The notes beneath the pieces are model-generated. The model had not been told where the DNA came from. It made no database searches and saw nothing but the letters and a program-made list of their open reading frames with translations. 64,000 bases of DNA from Asparagopsis taxiformis (Eukaryota > Rhodophyta > Florideophyceae > Bonnemaisoniales > Bonnemaisoniaceae): positions 1-64,000 of the forward strand of contig JALQPE010000176.1 in assembly GCA_030407315.1 (NCBI GenBank). Reading direction: 5' to 3'. The number at the start of each line of letters is the position of its first letter. Position 1 is the first letter of the stretch. Below are positions 37,959 to 48,723 of this stretch, one piece after another. The translations under genes and the position numbers were made by a program.

Positions 37959-39227
37959 CTACTTACGTATCCCTAAATTCAATGCCTTCACTTTAGATAG
38001 AAAGGTTTTGTTCCCCTTGCGCATTGAATGCAATGTATAGTTGACAAAGGCATCATCCTGAAGAGCCACAGGAGACACTGTGAAAGTATCACTCGAGTCT
38101 TCTTGAGCGGCCGATGGTTGCATGGCAAGCGCACCTGCATCACTGTCCTGTTTGAGAGGTGATTTGGACTTGAAAGCGCTCACAATTGAAGCTAGATCGC
38201 TCTTTCTTGAACTACGACTAGAATATGAAACGTTTCGTTCGAGATCAACGGAATCATTCTTCACGCCCCACGGCGACTCGCTGCCGTCCTCCGGTGTTGG
38301 CGATGTCCTTATCGTCTGCATCGACTTTGACCTGAAATGATGTTTGCCTTTACCAAAAGTTTCATTCCATAAACTGGCCGATGACGCCGGCCGATCTGCA
38401 TGAAAGGCGGACGCCATTTCACGATCATTGAACAAGGTGTGATTGAGCCTCTGCGGTCTGACCTTCAAGTCGGATTTATACTGCACACGTTGGCCTCTCG
38501 TCTGCGGTGTAGCTGATGCACGATTTGTCTCCGCCTTTGAGGTCAGCTTTGTTTTCGCAGCCGGCATCGAGTTGTCTTCAGGATGCGAATCAATGGACAC
38601 TGGGGAGGGTGGGGTGGGATCATCCTTGGTGTGTTTGTTAACAGCTGGCATCGGATCGATCAATTGCTTCTTTTTGGTTCGGAACAATTTGTAACACTTC
38701 TTCAACTTGACAAAGCGCTTGGGTCGCGCAGTAGCTTCAGTTTGTGCACCATGCGCATCGTGCGTTTCCTGCGTCGCAGTGTGCGGATGCTGTGCAGGTG
38801 CACCTTCGGACTGAAATGCTAACACGCGATCTGAACCAGAGCGCAGTGTCGGGGATTTGCGCAGAGCAGGGAAAGTTCTGGCGGCCCGATTCGGTTGACG
38901 ACACGAGTGTGCAGAAGCATTATGTCGCAGTAGGTTTTTACGCGCGGAAGATTTTCGCGATTGAAGTAGATTCGTTTGACATGAAGGCAGGGACGTCTGT
39001 GACTGATCGTGCAGTTGGGACTGCAGGTGTGAGTTTACAGCAGTGGCTGTTGAGCGGGCGGCTGCCTTCCTGCCCTTGGAGAGGAAGGCGTGCAGACGCG
39101 GGTAGGGAATATTGGGGGTAGCTGGCGACGAGGTGGAGGAGTGGTCTGGTTGGAGAGGGTCATTGTTGGGTGTTGCAGTGAAGGATTGAGTGGAAGTGGA
39201 TGAGGAGGCGGGACTGGGCGTGGCCAT
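37959..39227 (-). CDS. Unrecognised basic, disordered protein
   Basis: This is a 422-residue frame starting MATPSPASSSTSTQSF and ending LSKVKALNLGIRK. Composition is Ser/Thr/Pro/Lys-rich with almost no hydrophobic clusters, so mostly disordered. Short Lys/Arg patches (RFVKLKKCYKLFRTKKK) could be nuclear or nucleic-acid contacts. A C-terminal island (FVNYTLHSMRKGNKTFLSKV) is the best candidate for a conserved motif. I recognise no domain. The long open frame and position 52 bp from the convergent eIF3h stop support a real gene, but function is unknown. Confidence 0.55.
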   Translation of the reverse strand: MATPSPASSSTSTQSFTATPNNDPLQPDHSSTSSPATPNIPYPRLHAFLSKGRKAAARSTATAVNSHLQSQLHDQSQTSLPSCQTNLLQSRKSSARKNLLRHNASAHSCRQPNRAARTFPALRKSPTLRSGSDRVLAFQSEGAPAQHPHTATQETHDAHGAQTEATARPKRFVKLKKCYKLFRTKKKQLIDPMPAVNKHTKDDPTPPSPVSIDSHPEDNSMPAAKTKLTSKAETNRASATPQTRGQRVQYKSDLKVRPQRLNHTLFNDREMASAFHADRPASSASLWNETFGKGKHHFRSKSMQTIRTSPTPEDGSESPWGVKNDSVDLERNVSYSSRSSRKSDLASIVSAFKSKSPLKQDSDAGALAMQPSAAQEDSSDTFTVSPVALQDDAFVNYTLHSMRKGNKTFLSKVKALNLGIRK

Positions 39228-39507
39228 AGTTAAGAGCGAGCGAGTCAGCGACGATGTGGCGTTATTGCAGATGGATTAGTACAACATATTGGCGGGAGAA
39301 AGCGATGGGGGAGAAGGGTGATCATACGGATGAGCGCTAGTTTCATGGCAGACGGTGATCCAAGTTGTGTGTAGGTAGTGGAAAATGGGAAGCTGGATGG
39401 GCCTGAGCTTGATGCCAACGTCAGGCGTCGTCTTGGCGAATGTCGTGGATGTACGCTTTATCTATAAAAACAAGACATGACAAATTTTTTCTGACAACTG
39501 ACCACCT

Positions 39508-40905
39508 TTACATATCCATCGTACCATTTGCACTGATGTTGTGCACCATCGTCTCGCGGTGGACAAGGTGGCATGCCTTCTCCACAATGTCCAGCAGCGA
39601 GCTAACATTATTCGCCCATCCGTTAAGTACCTCATCCGCATCTTTCGGCTTTGCAAACGACACAATCTTCGCAGGTCGGTCGATCTTCGCCCACAACGCC
39701 TTCTTGTCCGATACCATTGCCGCCAACTTCCTCTCCGTGCTTTCCTCGGATAGATCTAGCAATTCTGCCAGCCTTTCTAATCGGATTCGCGAATAGTACT
39801 TGGACATTACCCGCAAATTGTGCTCCGTCACACGTTCCTGAAGCGCACTTTCCCAATTCAACTGCTCCTCCTTCGTTTCGGCCTTCGCCAATTCTGCCAC
39901 CGCTTCCAGCTCCCCCTTGAATCGTTCCATTACAATTGGCCACCGAATTAGCTCGTCCGTGGAGAACAGTTTTAACAGCTCTGTGTATATCGGCAGCTTC
40001 TCCATGTTTTTAAACGTCTGGATACGATGCAGTAGATCACTCTGCATATTGTCCTTTGCCGACAATATTAGCAATAGCGACGCCAGTTTCAATTCGCGAA
40101 TCCAACGCTCTTCATCACCACTATCCTTACATGTCTCATATCTCTCCAAGTATGCCCGGCAGATTTCCATGTAATCCGCATTGTGCGTATGAATCCTGAT
40201 CATCAACGCGTAGTAGCGCATTTTGATATCCGTCAACGTGTCGCGGTTCAACTGCCGCGGCATAATCTTCTTCGAAATGATACCACCACGCACAAAATCG
40301 TTCTTTTCGAGACACAATCGAATTTGCTCCAGAATGAACTCGAATTTCTCCTCCCGTTCCATACCGCCAAACGTCTCAACTTGCATTTCCTGCATAATAG
40401 TAGCGGCGCCCTCAATATCACCTTTCTCCTCCTTTATGTCCGCCAAAATTCGCGTCAGTCGAGCACGCTCCAATTCCACAAAGATCTTTCCGGAAGTAAC
40501 GTCGCGCAATGTCTCAAGCAACGACAGCTTGGTCGCTTCATCCGGTGTCTCATCCAAGTACGACATCACCTCCTGCACCGATTTCTGTACTGCCGCCTTC
40601 AATTGCGCTCTGCGCTTTGATAGTAGCACCACATATTCGGCAATGGCTTTCCAGTCCTTCTTGTTGTGAAAAACACGAATGATATTGACGCAAACTGCCG
40701 CAGTCTCTGGGGCAGCGCCAGCTCCACGATTAATGCGCTCCAGAGTGAGCAATTTCTCAACAGCAGCTTCTGTACCCGCTGTTTCGATGAGCGACAATGC
40801 CGCTGCGATGTTTTCTTCCAGTTCCGGATCATTTTCGAACGGACCGAAACCGGACGTGTACTTTCCAGTCGAAAGGCCATCAACCTCCATCTTATCTGTT
40901 CCCAT
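39508..40905 (-). CDS. RPN5: 26S proteasome lid subunit Rpn5 (PSMD12)
   Basis: This is a 465-residue PCI protein. Internal motifs include TLLETLRDVTSGKIFVELER-type sequence, YYALMIRIHTHNADYMEICR, and a C-terminal PCI winged helix (RVTEHNLRVMSKYYSRIRLE, LAELLDLSEESTERKLAAMV, KIDRPAKIVSFAKP), all typical of Rpn5/PSMD12. I start at MGTDKMEVDG. The frame is open ten codons further, but that part contains an intron end: GTCTAAT...TTCCTACAG finishes at 40917, just before the Met, so a 5' leader intron is likely. Rpn5 stabilises the lid around the Rpn11 deubiquitinase. Confidence 0.93.
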   Translation of the reverse strand: MGTDKMEVDGLSTGKYTSGFGPFENDPELEENIAAALSLIETAGTEAAVEKLLTLERINRGAGAAPETAAVCVNIIRVFHNKKDWKAIAEYVVLLSKRRAQLKAAVQKSVQEVMSYLDETPDEATKLSLLETLRDVTSGKIFVELERARLTRILADIKEEKGDIEGAATIMQEMQVETFGGMEREEKFEFILEQIRLCLEKNDFVRGGIISKKIMPRQLNRDTLTDIKMRYYALMIRIHTHNADYMEICRAYLERYETCKDSGDEERWIRELKLASLLLILSAKDNMQSDLLHRIQTFKNMEKLPIYTELLKLFSTDELIRWPIVMERFKGELEAVAELAKAETKEEQLNWESALQERVTEHNLRVMSKYYSRIRLERLAELLDLSEESTERKLAAMVSDKKALWAKIDRPAKIVSFAKPKDADEVLNGWANNVSSLLDIVEKACHLVHRETMVHNISANGTMDM

Positions 40906-41528
40906 GACTGCGAGATCTGTAGGAATAAAGCACAATTAGACTGATAGAATGTTGGCAATTTGCTTCGACGCAATGCGGATCGACGTGAGGATGGTGGTAT
41001 TGACGCAGTTCCATTGTGGAAATGTTTGTCCGCTTCCAGCGAAAGTAGAGGTGCACACTTCTGAGACGAGTACACTTTATTTTCCTTAGTGTATATCTAG
41101 TTATTAGTGTACTCATTAAATTAATTGAGGTTAATATATCTGAAACTTGTGATGATCTTTGGCAGCTTGATGGAAACAGGCTCTCATCTGCAAGCGAAAC
41201 AGAATCCGGATATCTTAACGGCACAGTGGAAACGTATTGGAGGTCGAAACATAACTGTTTCAATTTGTTTACAATAACACTTCCCGTCTCATGCAACAAC
41301 GGCAACTGACAACAATCTATCGACTCAATTGTTTCCACCTTTCCTCACTTGTTGCGTGCACCCTCGCGCAGAGTAGATCAGCTTAATCAAGGCTTTCCGC
41401 AAATGCCATATATGAATAATAGCAACGTCACTGGTTGATTACCAGATATGTACCATCCAATAAATATTCGCTCTTCAATCACCCCCGAGAAGATATAACA
41501 TCACATGCACATGTTCAATACCAAGAAT
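40906..41528. other. RPN5 leader/promoter and downstream flank of the NTF2-like gene
   Basis: About 620 bp. The RPN5-proximal end holds the 3' part of a probable leader intron (branch CTAAT, acceptor ...CCTACAG at 40917); its donor is not clear. Overlapping minus-strand frames here show no recognisable protein. Confidence 0.35.
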
Positions 41529-42149
41529 TCAATCTTTCTTCGGTTTCAATTTGTTCAAGATCCTAGCAGAGACGGAAAGAACTGGTAGAATAATGCCAGC
41601 AACCTTGAAGGGTGTCTCGACGAAATCCCACGCTTCACTAATCTTAAACTCACCATCATCATTGACGACAGTATACATACTAGCACCCCTTGACAGCGGA
41701 ATTTCAAACCCGTCCGATGTCTCAACGTGCCAACGAGCGCCAACACGTTCCTCCCCAATAGCAAGATCGTCGAGCACATAACGCGCGCCTTTCGGAAGCA
41801 CAAGTTCCATGTTCTCCATATGTTTCGTAATTTCAGATTTACCCACAAAGGGCGTCGGGTAGAGTGTATCGTGATAGACGGCGTTTTCTGTAAACAGCGG
41901 CAGAGTATCTGTAAAGACGTTTGTGTTGCATATTTGCCAGAATTTCTCGACAACCTTCCCTGCCGATGAATTCGACTCCTCTATGGTTTCGACCGCAGCT
42001 GGAATTGGCCCCTGTTCTTGACAGACTATTCGAACGCGAGTGCCGGAATGACGGATTAGCGGCTGGGCGTGCGGGCAGAATTTGGTAACGGCCCGTTGCG
42101 GTGCTGAGGAACGAGCGGGAAACGGAGCTAAGAAAGCTGTTTGATTCAT
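41529..42149 (-). CDS. Plastid SnoaL/NTF2-like protein
   Basis: This is a 206-residue protein starting MNQTAFLAPFPARSSAPQRA, a Phe-containing plastid leader. The mature part (~65-190) is a cone-shaped NTF2/SnoaL-like fold: VVEKFWQICNTNVF, LPLFTENAVYHDTLYP, EITKHMENMELVLP, ARWHVETSDGFEIPLSRGAS, KISEAWDFVETPFK. A C-terminal hydrophobic segment (VAGIILPVLSVSARIL) may anchor it to membranes. Relatives in plants and cyanobacteria are poorly characterised. I preferred Met 42149 over the outer Met at 42197 because the leader then matches the others in this window. Confidence 0.7.
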   Translation of the reverse strand: MNQTAFLAPFPARSSAPQRAVTKFCPHAQPLIRHSGTRVRIVCQEQGPIPAAVETIEESNSSAGKVVEKFWQICNTNVFTDTLPLFTENAVYHDTLYPTPFVGKSEITKHMENMELVLPKGARYVLDDLAIGEERVGARWHVETSDGFEIPLSRGASMYTVVNDDGEFKISEAWDFVETPFKVAGIILPVLSVSARILNKLKPKKD

Positions 42150-42917
42150 GTCGACTCGGGGAGTTTGCTGAGATGAATGCGAGGACGTGGTCAACAACGC
42201 TGTTTTCTGGTGCCTAAGCGTTAGAGTGATAGTTTAATGAGGTGTACCACGGCGCACGAATGGTTGGTTGTGTTGTGTCGTTGTACATTCAGTTGTTATT
42301 TTTTTGCACAGTGATTGGTTGAATATTTCTCTTTTCTCGTTTTTCAAAGTAATTTTTCAAGAGGATAATCTTTGCAAGACATTCTAGCCAATCACAATTC
42401 ATATGGGCATTGGCACAGTTTACGTTAACAGCAGAGCCAACGGCAATCCTCGATATTGTCGTCGGGACGAGGATGGCTGGCATCCCATCGCGTTGATCGC
42501 TGCTCCATCCAGAAACTGTCATTCTCATGTCTGTCTGATACATCACTTTGTGCACCGCGCTACAGAAAGAAGATTTCTTTCGTCCTCCTAATTGCTCTCC
42601 ATCACTGGACATTACAAATGGTTCGTTCACGCTCCCCATTCTTTTCGCTCTTCAGCAAACAACACATGCATCATTTCTGACGTTTCGATCCGTAAAACCG
42701 TTTCACTTTTACCAGGTCTTCTCAGAATTAGCAGCAGCTACATTGATAGCTGTCTGTGGTCTCAAGAACAGCTATCGAATCATTTTAAAAGGTGAACGCA
42801 ACATCCGAAGAAGAATGTAAGTCATATCAATAAAACCCCTTCATCTACACCATCCACTCTCCCATAAACTAACCTTTATCCAATTACAACTAAATACACA
42901 GACGTCGACCCGCCAAA
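42150..42917. promoter_or_regulatory. Divergent promoter region with a 5' leader intron of the repeat-protein gene
   Basis: This is the region between two divergent starts. A well-formed leader intron for the plus-strand gene lies at 42817-42901 (85 nt: GTAAGT, ACTAACC branch, ...ATACACAG), 16 bp before that gene's ATG. Frames elsewhere in the stretch look random. Confidence 0.5.
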
Positions 42918-43761
42918 ATGATCCAAGGCTATGACACTTTTCCCCGATTCTTCATTCGCCGTGTCTTTAGAGCCGGTCTAGGTATCGCAATGCGCTGGGA
43001 AGGCCGGGCAAAGAACGGTACGTCTATCCATCCCCAACTGTAATCACCTGATCTATTGAAACTTTCCTAACCACCCTCCCAAACACTGAATAGCCGCTCA
43101 GATAGCAGCCGATGCTCGAATGCGCGCTCGAGCCGCCTCAAATACCGTTCGAACACGCGCGGAAGATGTGCGAACACGCGCTCAAGATGGAGCAGTCGCC
43201 GTGCGAGAACGCGCCGCAGAAGTTCGCCAACGTGCAGAAGATGTGCGAACGCGTGCGCAGGATAGCGCCGCCGCCATTCGCGAGCGCGCCGCCGAAGTCA
43301 GACAGCGTGCAGAGGATGTACGAACGCGCGCACAAGACAGTGCAGCCGCCATGCGTGAACGCGCTGCAGAAGTCCGACAGCGTGCAGAGGATGTGCGAAC
43401 ACGCGCGCAGGATACAGCTGTTGCAGTCAAGGAACGTGCGCAGGAAATTCGATCTCGCGCCCATGATGGCGCGCTTGCTGCTCGTAACAGTGCGGAAAAG
43501 GTTAGAAAGGCCGCTGGGAATGTGAGGGAGCGCGCTGTCGCTGCAAAGGAACGTGTCGTAGATTTGAAGAATCGAGTGCAGAGGAGTTTGGCGCCATCGG
43601 AAGCATCGAAGGCTGTGAAAGAGGGTCAGACACAGACGCAGAATGGGGAGAAAAGGTCATTGCATTCGAATACGTTAGTTCCGCCGGATACTGCGGAGGA
43701 ATCTTCGTATCGGCTTGTGCGCACACGGTTCCCAGCTAAACAGGATAGAGTCAAGCAGTGA
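42918..43761 (+). CDS. Amphipathic-helix protein with four 25-residue repeats (LEA- or perilipin-like)
   Basis: Exon 1 (42918-43017) encodes MIQGYDTFPRFFIRRVFRAG plus 13 residues; a 76-nt intron (43018-43093, GTACGT, CTAAC branch) joins it to 43094-43761. The product has 255 residues. The core is four tandem 25-residue units (43168-43467, 75 nt each) of the form VRTRAQDSAAAIRERAAEVR plus QRAED. Heptad/11-mer spacing of Ala with Arg and Glu/Asp predicts a long amphipathic helix, as in LEA group 3, perilipin-type lipid-droplet or apolipoprotein helices. The basic Phe/Arg-rich N-terminus could be a mitochondrial or membrane-contact segment. The C-terminal ~60 residues are disordered. I know no named family for it. 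Confidence 0.7.
43168..43467 (+). repeat. Four tandem 75-bp coding repeats
   Basis: Units start at 43168, 43243, 43318 and 43393, each exactly 25 codons, with substitutions mostly silent or conservative; the fourth is the most divergent. Confidence 0.9.
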
Positions 43762-44342
43762 TGCTGAACATTCATTTTGGAATATTGACGTAGGCGTGTT
43801 GTTAGAGGGTACTGATTTCGGAAGATGCTGTTATGAGCTTGGCTGAGAGATATCGCAGTGTTGCAAATGTTTTAGTGTTGTCTTTCTGGGCTATTACCTG
43901 GAATGTACTGAATTCTGAAAGGTTACTCAATCAACTGCTTTAAGGAGAGCTTTTCGGAGTGACGCGTAAACTCTGAGAACTGGCGAGCGCTCAACATATC
44001 ACATGTGCGTGTGTATTGTGACATTAAAATTATGATGTCAACGGCTCCAAACTTTAGGAGACTGACTAAATTTTCGTGCATAAGCTTGAGACATGGTATG
44101 TGCACGCAAGGTACGGAATAATTTAGTATCTATTGCGATTCTCTCTATTGAGGTTTGTTGTACATTTGTTTCTGTGTGATGGACACGGTCTGATGGAGTG
44201 TTACAGAAAATGTTCAAGTGTGTAGTACTTCGTGACAAAAATTTAGTGTCTTCGCATCATCTATAACTCTGAGCAGTCATCGTGGGGCGACTTTGAGCGC
44301 TGATGGGTCGGGGTTGGGCGGTAGAGTCGTGGAATTGATAGA
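43762..44342. other. Intergenic region, about 0.58 kb
   Basis: This is the region between two same-strand genes: 3' end of the repeat protein and promoter of the Rab gene. Frames are short and unremarkable; no RNA gene or repeat seen. Confidence 0.4.
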
Positions 44343-45082
44343 ATGAACATGACTACCTCGAGTGAATTATCAGAAGGAAGCCGCATCGCTACAGATGCTG
44401 ATGAGGTGCAGTACCAATATCTGTACAAGATACTTCTTGTGGGAGATTCCGGAGTAGGGAAATCGTGTCTGTTGATTCGATTTTGCGATGATAGTTATCC
44501 AGAATCGAAAGTGTGCACAATTGGTGTAGATTTTCAAGTGAAGACGGTTGAATTGGACGGAAAGCACATCAAAGTACAGATCTGGGACTCGGCAGGACAG
44601 GAACGATTCCGCACATTATCTGGACTATACTACCGTGGCGCGCATGGAGTTGGGGTGGTGTTTGATGTGACGGACGAGGAATCGTTCCAAAACGTGGAAT
44701 CATGGCTTGAGGAAGTTGAATGCCATGGGTGCGTTACAGCACAAAGGCTATTGATAGGAAATAAATGCGATTTGACGGAGGAGAGGGAAGTATCCTCAGA
44801 GGAGGCTGCAGCATTTGCGGCGAGTCACGACATGAAATACATCGAGACGTCGGCTAAGAAGGCGTTAAATGTGGGCGAAGCGTTTATGAGTATGGTTGAG
44901 GAAATCTACGAAGCGAGGTATGGAATTAGAAGTTGCTAGAAAGGTGTTGTAGAAGAATGTTTTTCTAATTGATGTTTGTGGATGCAATTTGCAGCGAGAA
45001 TCTTCATGTAGGGGACGTAGCGGGCGAGTTGACGGTGGAGGTGAAGAAAAGATGCGGAAAGGAGAAAGGGAAATGCTGTTGA
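44343..45082 (+). CDS. Rab1/Ypt1-class small GTPase, two exons
   Basis: Exons 44343-44917 and 44995-45082 give 220 residues. All G-motifs are intact: GDSGVGKS, switch I CTIGVDF, WDSAGQERF, NKCDL, ETSAKK. The switch regions and YYRGAHG place it near Rab1/Rab8. Read straight through, exon 1 would end GIRSC with no prenylation site. Removing the 77-nt intron (GTATGG, CTAAT branch, ...TTTGCAG) replaces this with a tail ending GKCC, the double-Cys geranylgeranylation motif, which strongly supports the splice. It is expected to act in ER-Golgi vesicle traffic, as would the Sec22 SNARE encoded 13 kb away. Confidence 0.9.
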
Positions 45083-45573
45083 ATTGATGGATGGCGTGGT
45101 CGCAACCAGTGCGGAGCACGGAAGCGTGCTGCGCTGTAGATAGGGAGGCGGTTCAACGATTTGAAAGTGTAAATTGAAAAAATGTAAAAAGTTTGCACAC
45201 GTTTTTAAATAATAATACTGTAAGTAGAGTGAAGAAAATTATTGGCAGCTGTGCACTTGTGTCGTACGGTGCGCTGCCTCCACGACTGGTTTGCCTCAGG
45301 TGTCCGTACTCTTCGCCAGTGACTGGCTGCTTGTATCCGGCCTGCTCCACTCCACTTTGCTGTGCCCCGTCCGTCAATCAAGACATATCAAAGTGAACTG
45401 CACTTGCCGTAGCACAACTTGCCTTGTATTTGCAGTCAGCCGCGTAGCCACCACATTTTTCCCCGCACTCCTGTTGTCGGCCGTTCTCAACGCAACCATC
45501 GGTGACGTTTGCTCGTCGCTGTCCCTCACCTGTGCTGCAAGTCTAGCCAAGATCTTGGCCCCCGCCCTGCACT
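45083..45573. other. Intergenic region, about 0.49 kb
   Basis: Holds the Rab 3' flank and the UBC4/5-type promoter. An A/T-rich patch lies near 45170-45220. No other feature recognised. Confidence 0.4.
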
Positions 45574-46265
<692 letters not shown>

Positions 46266-46807
46266 TAAGCACCAAGACGAGCAATATGTAGTAAGCATCT
46301 CAGCTTTGTCCTTCTACATCTACAGCGGTTGCTTCATCCTTTCTCAAAGTTGTCTCGTAACGAAAAAACCTTTGCTTCATATCACCAAAGTACACTAAGC
46401 TGTTCTGCGATACGATATGGCATTTCTTTGCCTGATTATCTGTACTGGATTCATCCATCCATCTATTGTTCGAACTATTTGGAAGCTATAACCGAATGTC
46501 CGATGAAAGTAAACTTTTCATACCTTCTGAATTAACCTGCCTTGGAAATCGGCATGCCATACCTTTAGATTGTAGTTACGCGTAGCTGATATCTAAGGGT
46601 AACTGCTGCTGCTCATAAACTCGCCAACGTGCTCGAACATAGCTACAGCCAATGACGTTGAAATCACTGTCACTACGTATCGTATCGTATGTAGTACAAC
46701 GCAGGGCACCCGTGTGGAATCGTCTAGATCTACTCGAAATTTTTTTCGCTCAAATCAAAAACTTTCAACATCTGCCATTCCCATTGCATCACCCTTGCTA
46801 GACAATC
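46266..46807. other. Intergenic region, about 0.54 kb
   Basis: Lies between two plus-strand genes: UBC4/5 3' flank and the Cwc24 promoter. I see no gene, repeat or RNA structure. Confidence 0.4.
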
Positions 46808-47569
46808 ATGGGCACGGACCCCGTCGTGAAACAGCCCGTGTTCAAAAAACGCTCCCGTCAGAATCGCACCAAGGCGCGTAAACGAATCGACAGCCCCTCT
46901 CTAGAGCCGTCACACCCCGATCATTCCGCCGAACAACGCGTGCTTTCGTCAATTAAACAAGCTTCAGTGCTTGCAAAAAATGTAAAAGCCTGGCAGCGCG
47001 AGGACTACTCGGCCCCGTTGAAGAATATCAACGATGAGCAGACACAAGTGGCAGACATGAGTGCAGATGCAACTGCGGAGCGCGTGAAGAGCAAGGACAG
47101 AACTGCATTTGCACCGGACAGAGCTCCGACTAACATTCGAACAACACTCAAGATAGATTATCAGCCAGACGTGTGTAAAGACTACAAAGAGACTGGCTAT
47201 TGCGGCTTTGGATACGCGTGCAAGTTTCTGCACGACCGAAGCGACTATAAAGCGGGTTGGCAGCTGGACCGCGACTGGGCTGCCAAGGAAAAGGAGAGGC
47301 GTCAACGCATTCTTCGCGGCGAAGATCCAGACGCTGGAAGTGAAGAGGAAAATGCGGAAAAGGATGACGACGGATTGCCATTTGCATGCCACATATGTAG
47401 ATCACAATTCAAACGACCGGTCGTTACACTGTGTGAACATTACTTTTGCGAGGACTGCGTTGTAACACGAATGCAAAAAGATCCCACGTGTGCCGTTTGT
47501 AAGAAGCAGCTGCGTGGAACTTTAAACCCGGCGGTGAAACTTGCTGCAAAGATAAAGTCGAAAAGCTAA
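46808..47569 (+). CDS. CWC24: Cwc24/RNF113 spliceosomal CCCH-RING protein
   Basis: This is a 253-residue single-exon protein. A basic disordered N-terminus (KKRSRQNRTKARKR) is followed by DYQPDVCKDYKETGYCGFGY and CKFLHDRSDYK, the CCCH zinc finger, then GWQLDRDW, and a C-terminal RING (FACHICRSQFKRPVVTLCEH, YFCEDCV, CAVCKKQL). This order is diagnostic of Cwc24 (yeast) and RNF113A (human), which binds the 5' splice site of pre-mRNA during spliceosome activation and, in humans, is also an E3 in alkylation repair. All zinc ligands are present. Confidence 0.93.
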   Translation: MGTDPVVKQPVFKKRSRQNRTKARKRIDSPSLEPSHPDHSAEQRVLSSIKQASVLAKNVKAWQREDYSAPLKNINDEQTQVADMSADATAERVKSKDRTAFAPDRAPTNIRTTLKIDYQPDVCKDYKETGYCGFGYACKFLHDRSDYKAGWQLDRDWAAKEKERRQRILRGEDPDAGSEEENAEKDDDGLPFACHICRSQFKRPVVTLCEHYFCEDCVVTRMQKDPTCAVCKKQLRGTLNPAVKLAAKIKSKS

Positions 47570-47962
47570 CTGAGTTGGCTCACTCTGGATAGTAGGGAAA
47601 GAAATATATAGATACGGATTGGGATGGAAATGAGGAGTCAAAAAATTAATGCCACATGGTAGACACAATGTGATAGAGACTTCAAGATCTATTTACGATA
47701 AAAAGCGTCCGAGTACAGCGGAGACCAAACAGCGCATCGTTGGTGACGCAATAATGTATTGGTTACCACAAGAGTGCCCAAGAAAAGACAGAATAGCATG
47801 AGACAGCAGTCGCTGTGACAACGCTGGTGTTGAACGGGCGGCGCGCCATCCAAACGAATCGCAGCGGCAAGTACACCCGAGCACAAAATCGTATTGCACG
47901 ACTCTTTAGCAACTCGGAGCATATTGAGCGTATGGAAGAGTGCGATTTGTCACAATAGCGAG
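47570..47962. other. Convergent 3' flanks, about 0.39 kb
   Basis: This is the stretch between the stops of Cwc24 and the convergent UBE2G1 gene. Nothing beyond short random frames. Confidence 0.4.
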
Positions 47963-48723
47963 TCACCAGTCCTCCTGGGCGCGGCGCACCGTATCGCGGA
48001 CCTTCTTTTTGAAAACATCCGGAGTGTCTCTCCACTCCTTTGCGGCGTCCAGATTGGCGGCACTTTCGTCGTTGGGGCATGACAGCATGGAGATGACTGA
48101 AACCAGAATGGACTCTACGGTGTGCACTGGTAACCATCGTTCCGATGCATTCTCATACTGGTTTGGATCGGAGCCGGGCGCATGCAAGATAGAGATGCAC
48201 ACCTTTCCGTCCTTGTAAACTGCGAGGCGACGGCAAGAAAGCAAAGGTGTCAACAACTGGTCGGTACAGCGCAGGAAAGAGCGATGGGGGACGCAGATAA
48301 CTCACTGTTGGGGTGCCACATTTCTGACGTGAAACGCATGGTGGGCGGCATGTAGGGATAGTCCGGCGGGAAGGAGAGCTTGGCTTTGAAGAGACCACCG
48401 TCGCTGTGGAAAGAATAGAAAGGGTTAGTATGCATGAAATCGCGCTGTGAGGTGGTATGGCATCGCATCGCATTGGAGAGATGATGAATGCAACGCACTA
48501 CCAGGTATCAGGCGGGCCTGTGAGAATGACCTGCCATTCGAATGGATTGGAGTCGTCGACCAAACCGGCTGAGAAACCGGAATCGGTGTTCTTGTTGAGC
48601 TCTGCGAGGACGAGCAAGGAGTTGGTTAGCATTTAAAGGATAAAGGATGAGAGTGGAATGGATGGTCAAGTTACCTTTGAGCTGGCGCATAAGAAGAATA
48701 GCTGCTTGGCTATTTACAGCCAT
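47963..48723 (-). CDS. UBE2G1: Ubiquitin-conjugating enzyme E2 G1 (UBC7 class), four exons
   Basis: Minus-strand exons are 48723-48675, 48601-48502, 48403-48306 and 48219-47963; the product is 167 residues (human UBE2G1 has 170). Key parts: [33 protein letters not shown] then [23 protein letters not shown] (HPN motif), and active-site [20 protein letters not shown], including the acidic-loop insertion typical of UBE2G/CDC34. Introns are 73, 98 and 86 nt with CTAAC or TTGAC branch sites. At the exon 2/3 joint the human Leu-Tyr pair is reduced to one residue (Cys). The class works in ER-associated degradation. Confidence 0.93.

Noticed and set aside
42289..42639. 116-codon minus-strand frame between divergent genes
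   Set aside because: No motif, poor codon pattern, and it sits in the promoter region of two supported genes.
43112..43525. Second repetitive open frame on the plus strand
   Set aside because: Alternative frame of the 75-bp coding repeat; the other frame joins properly to exon 1.
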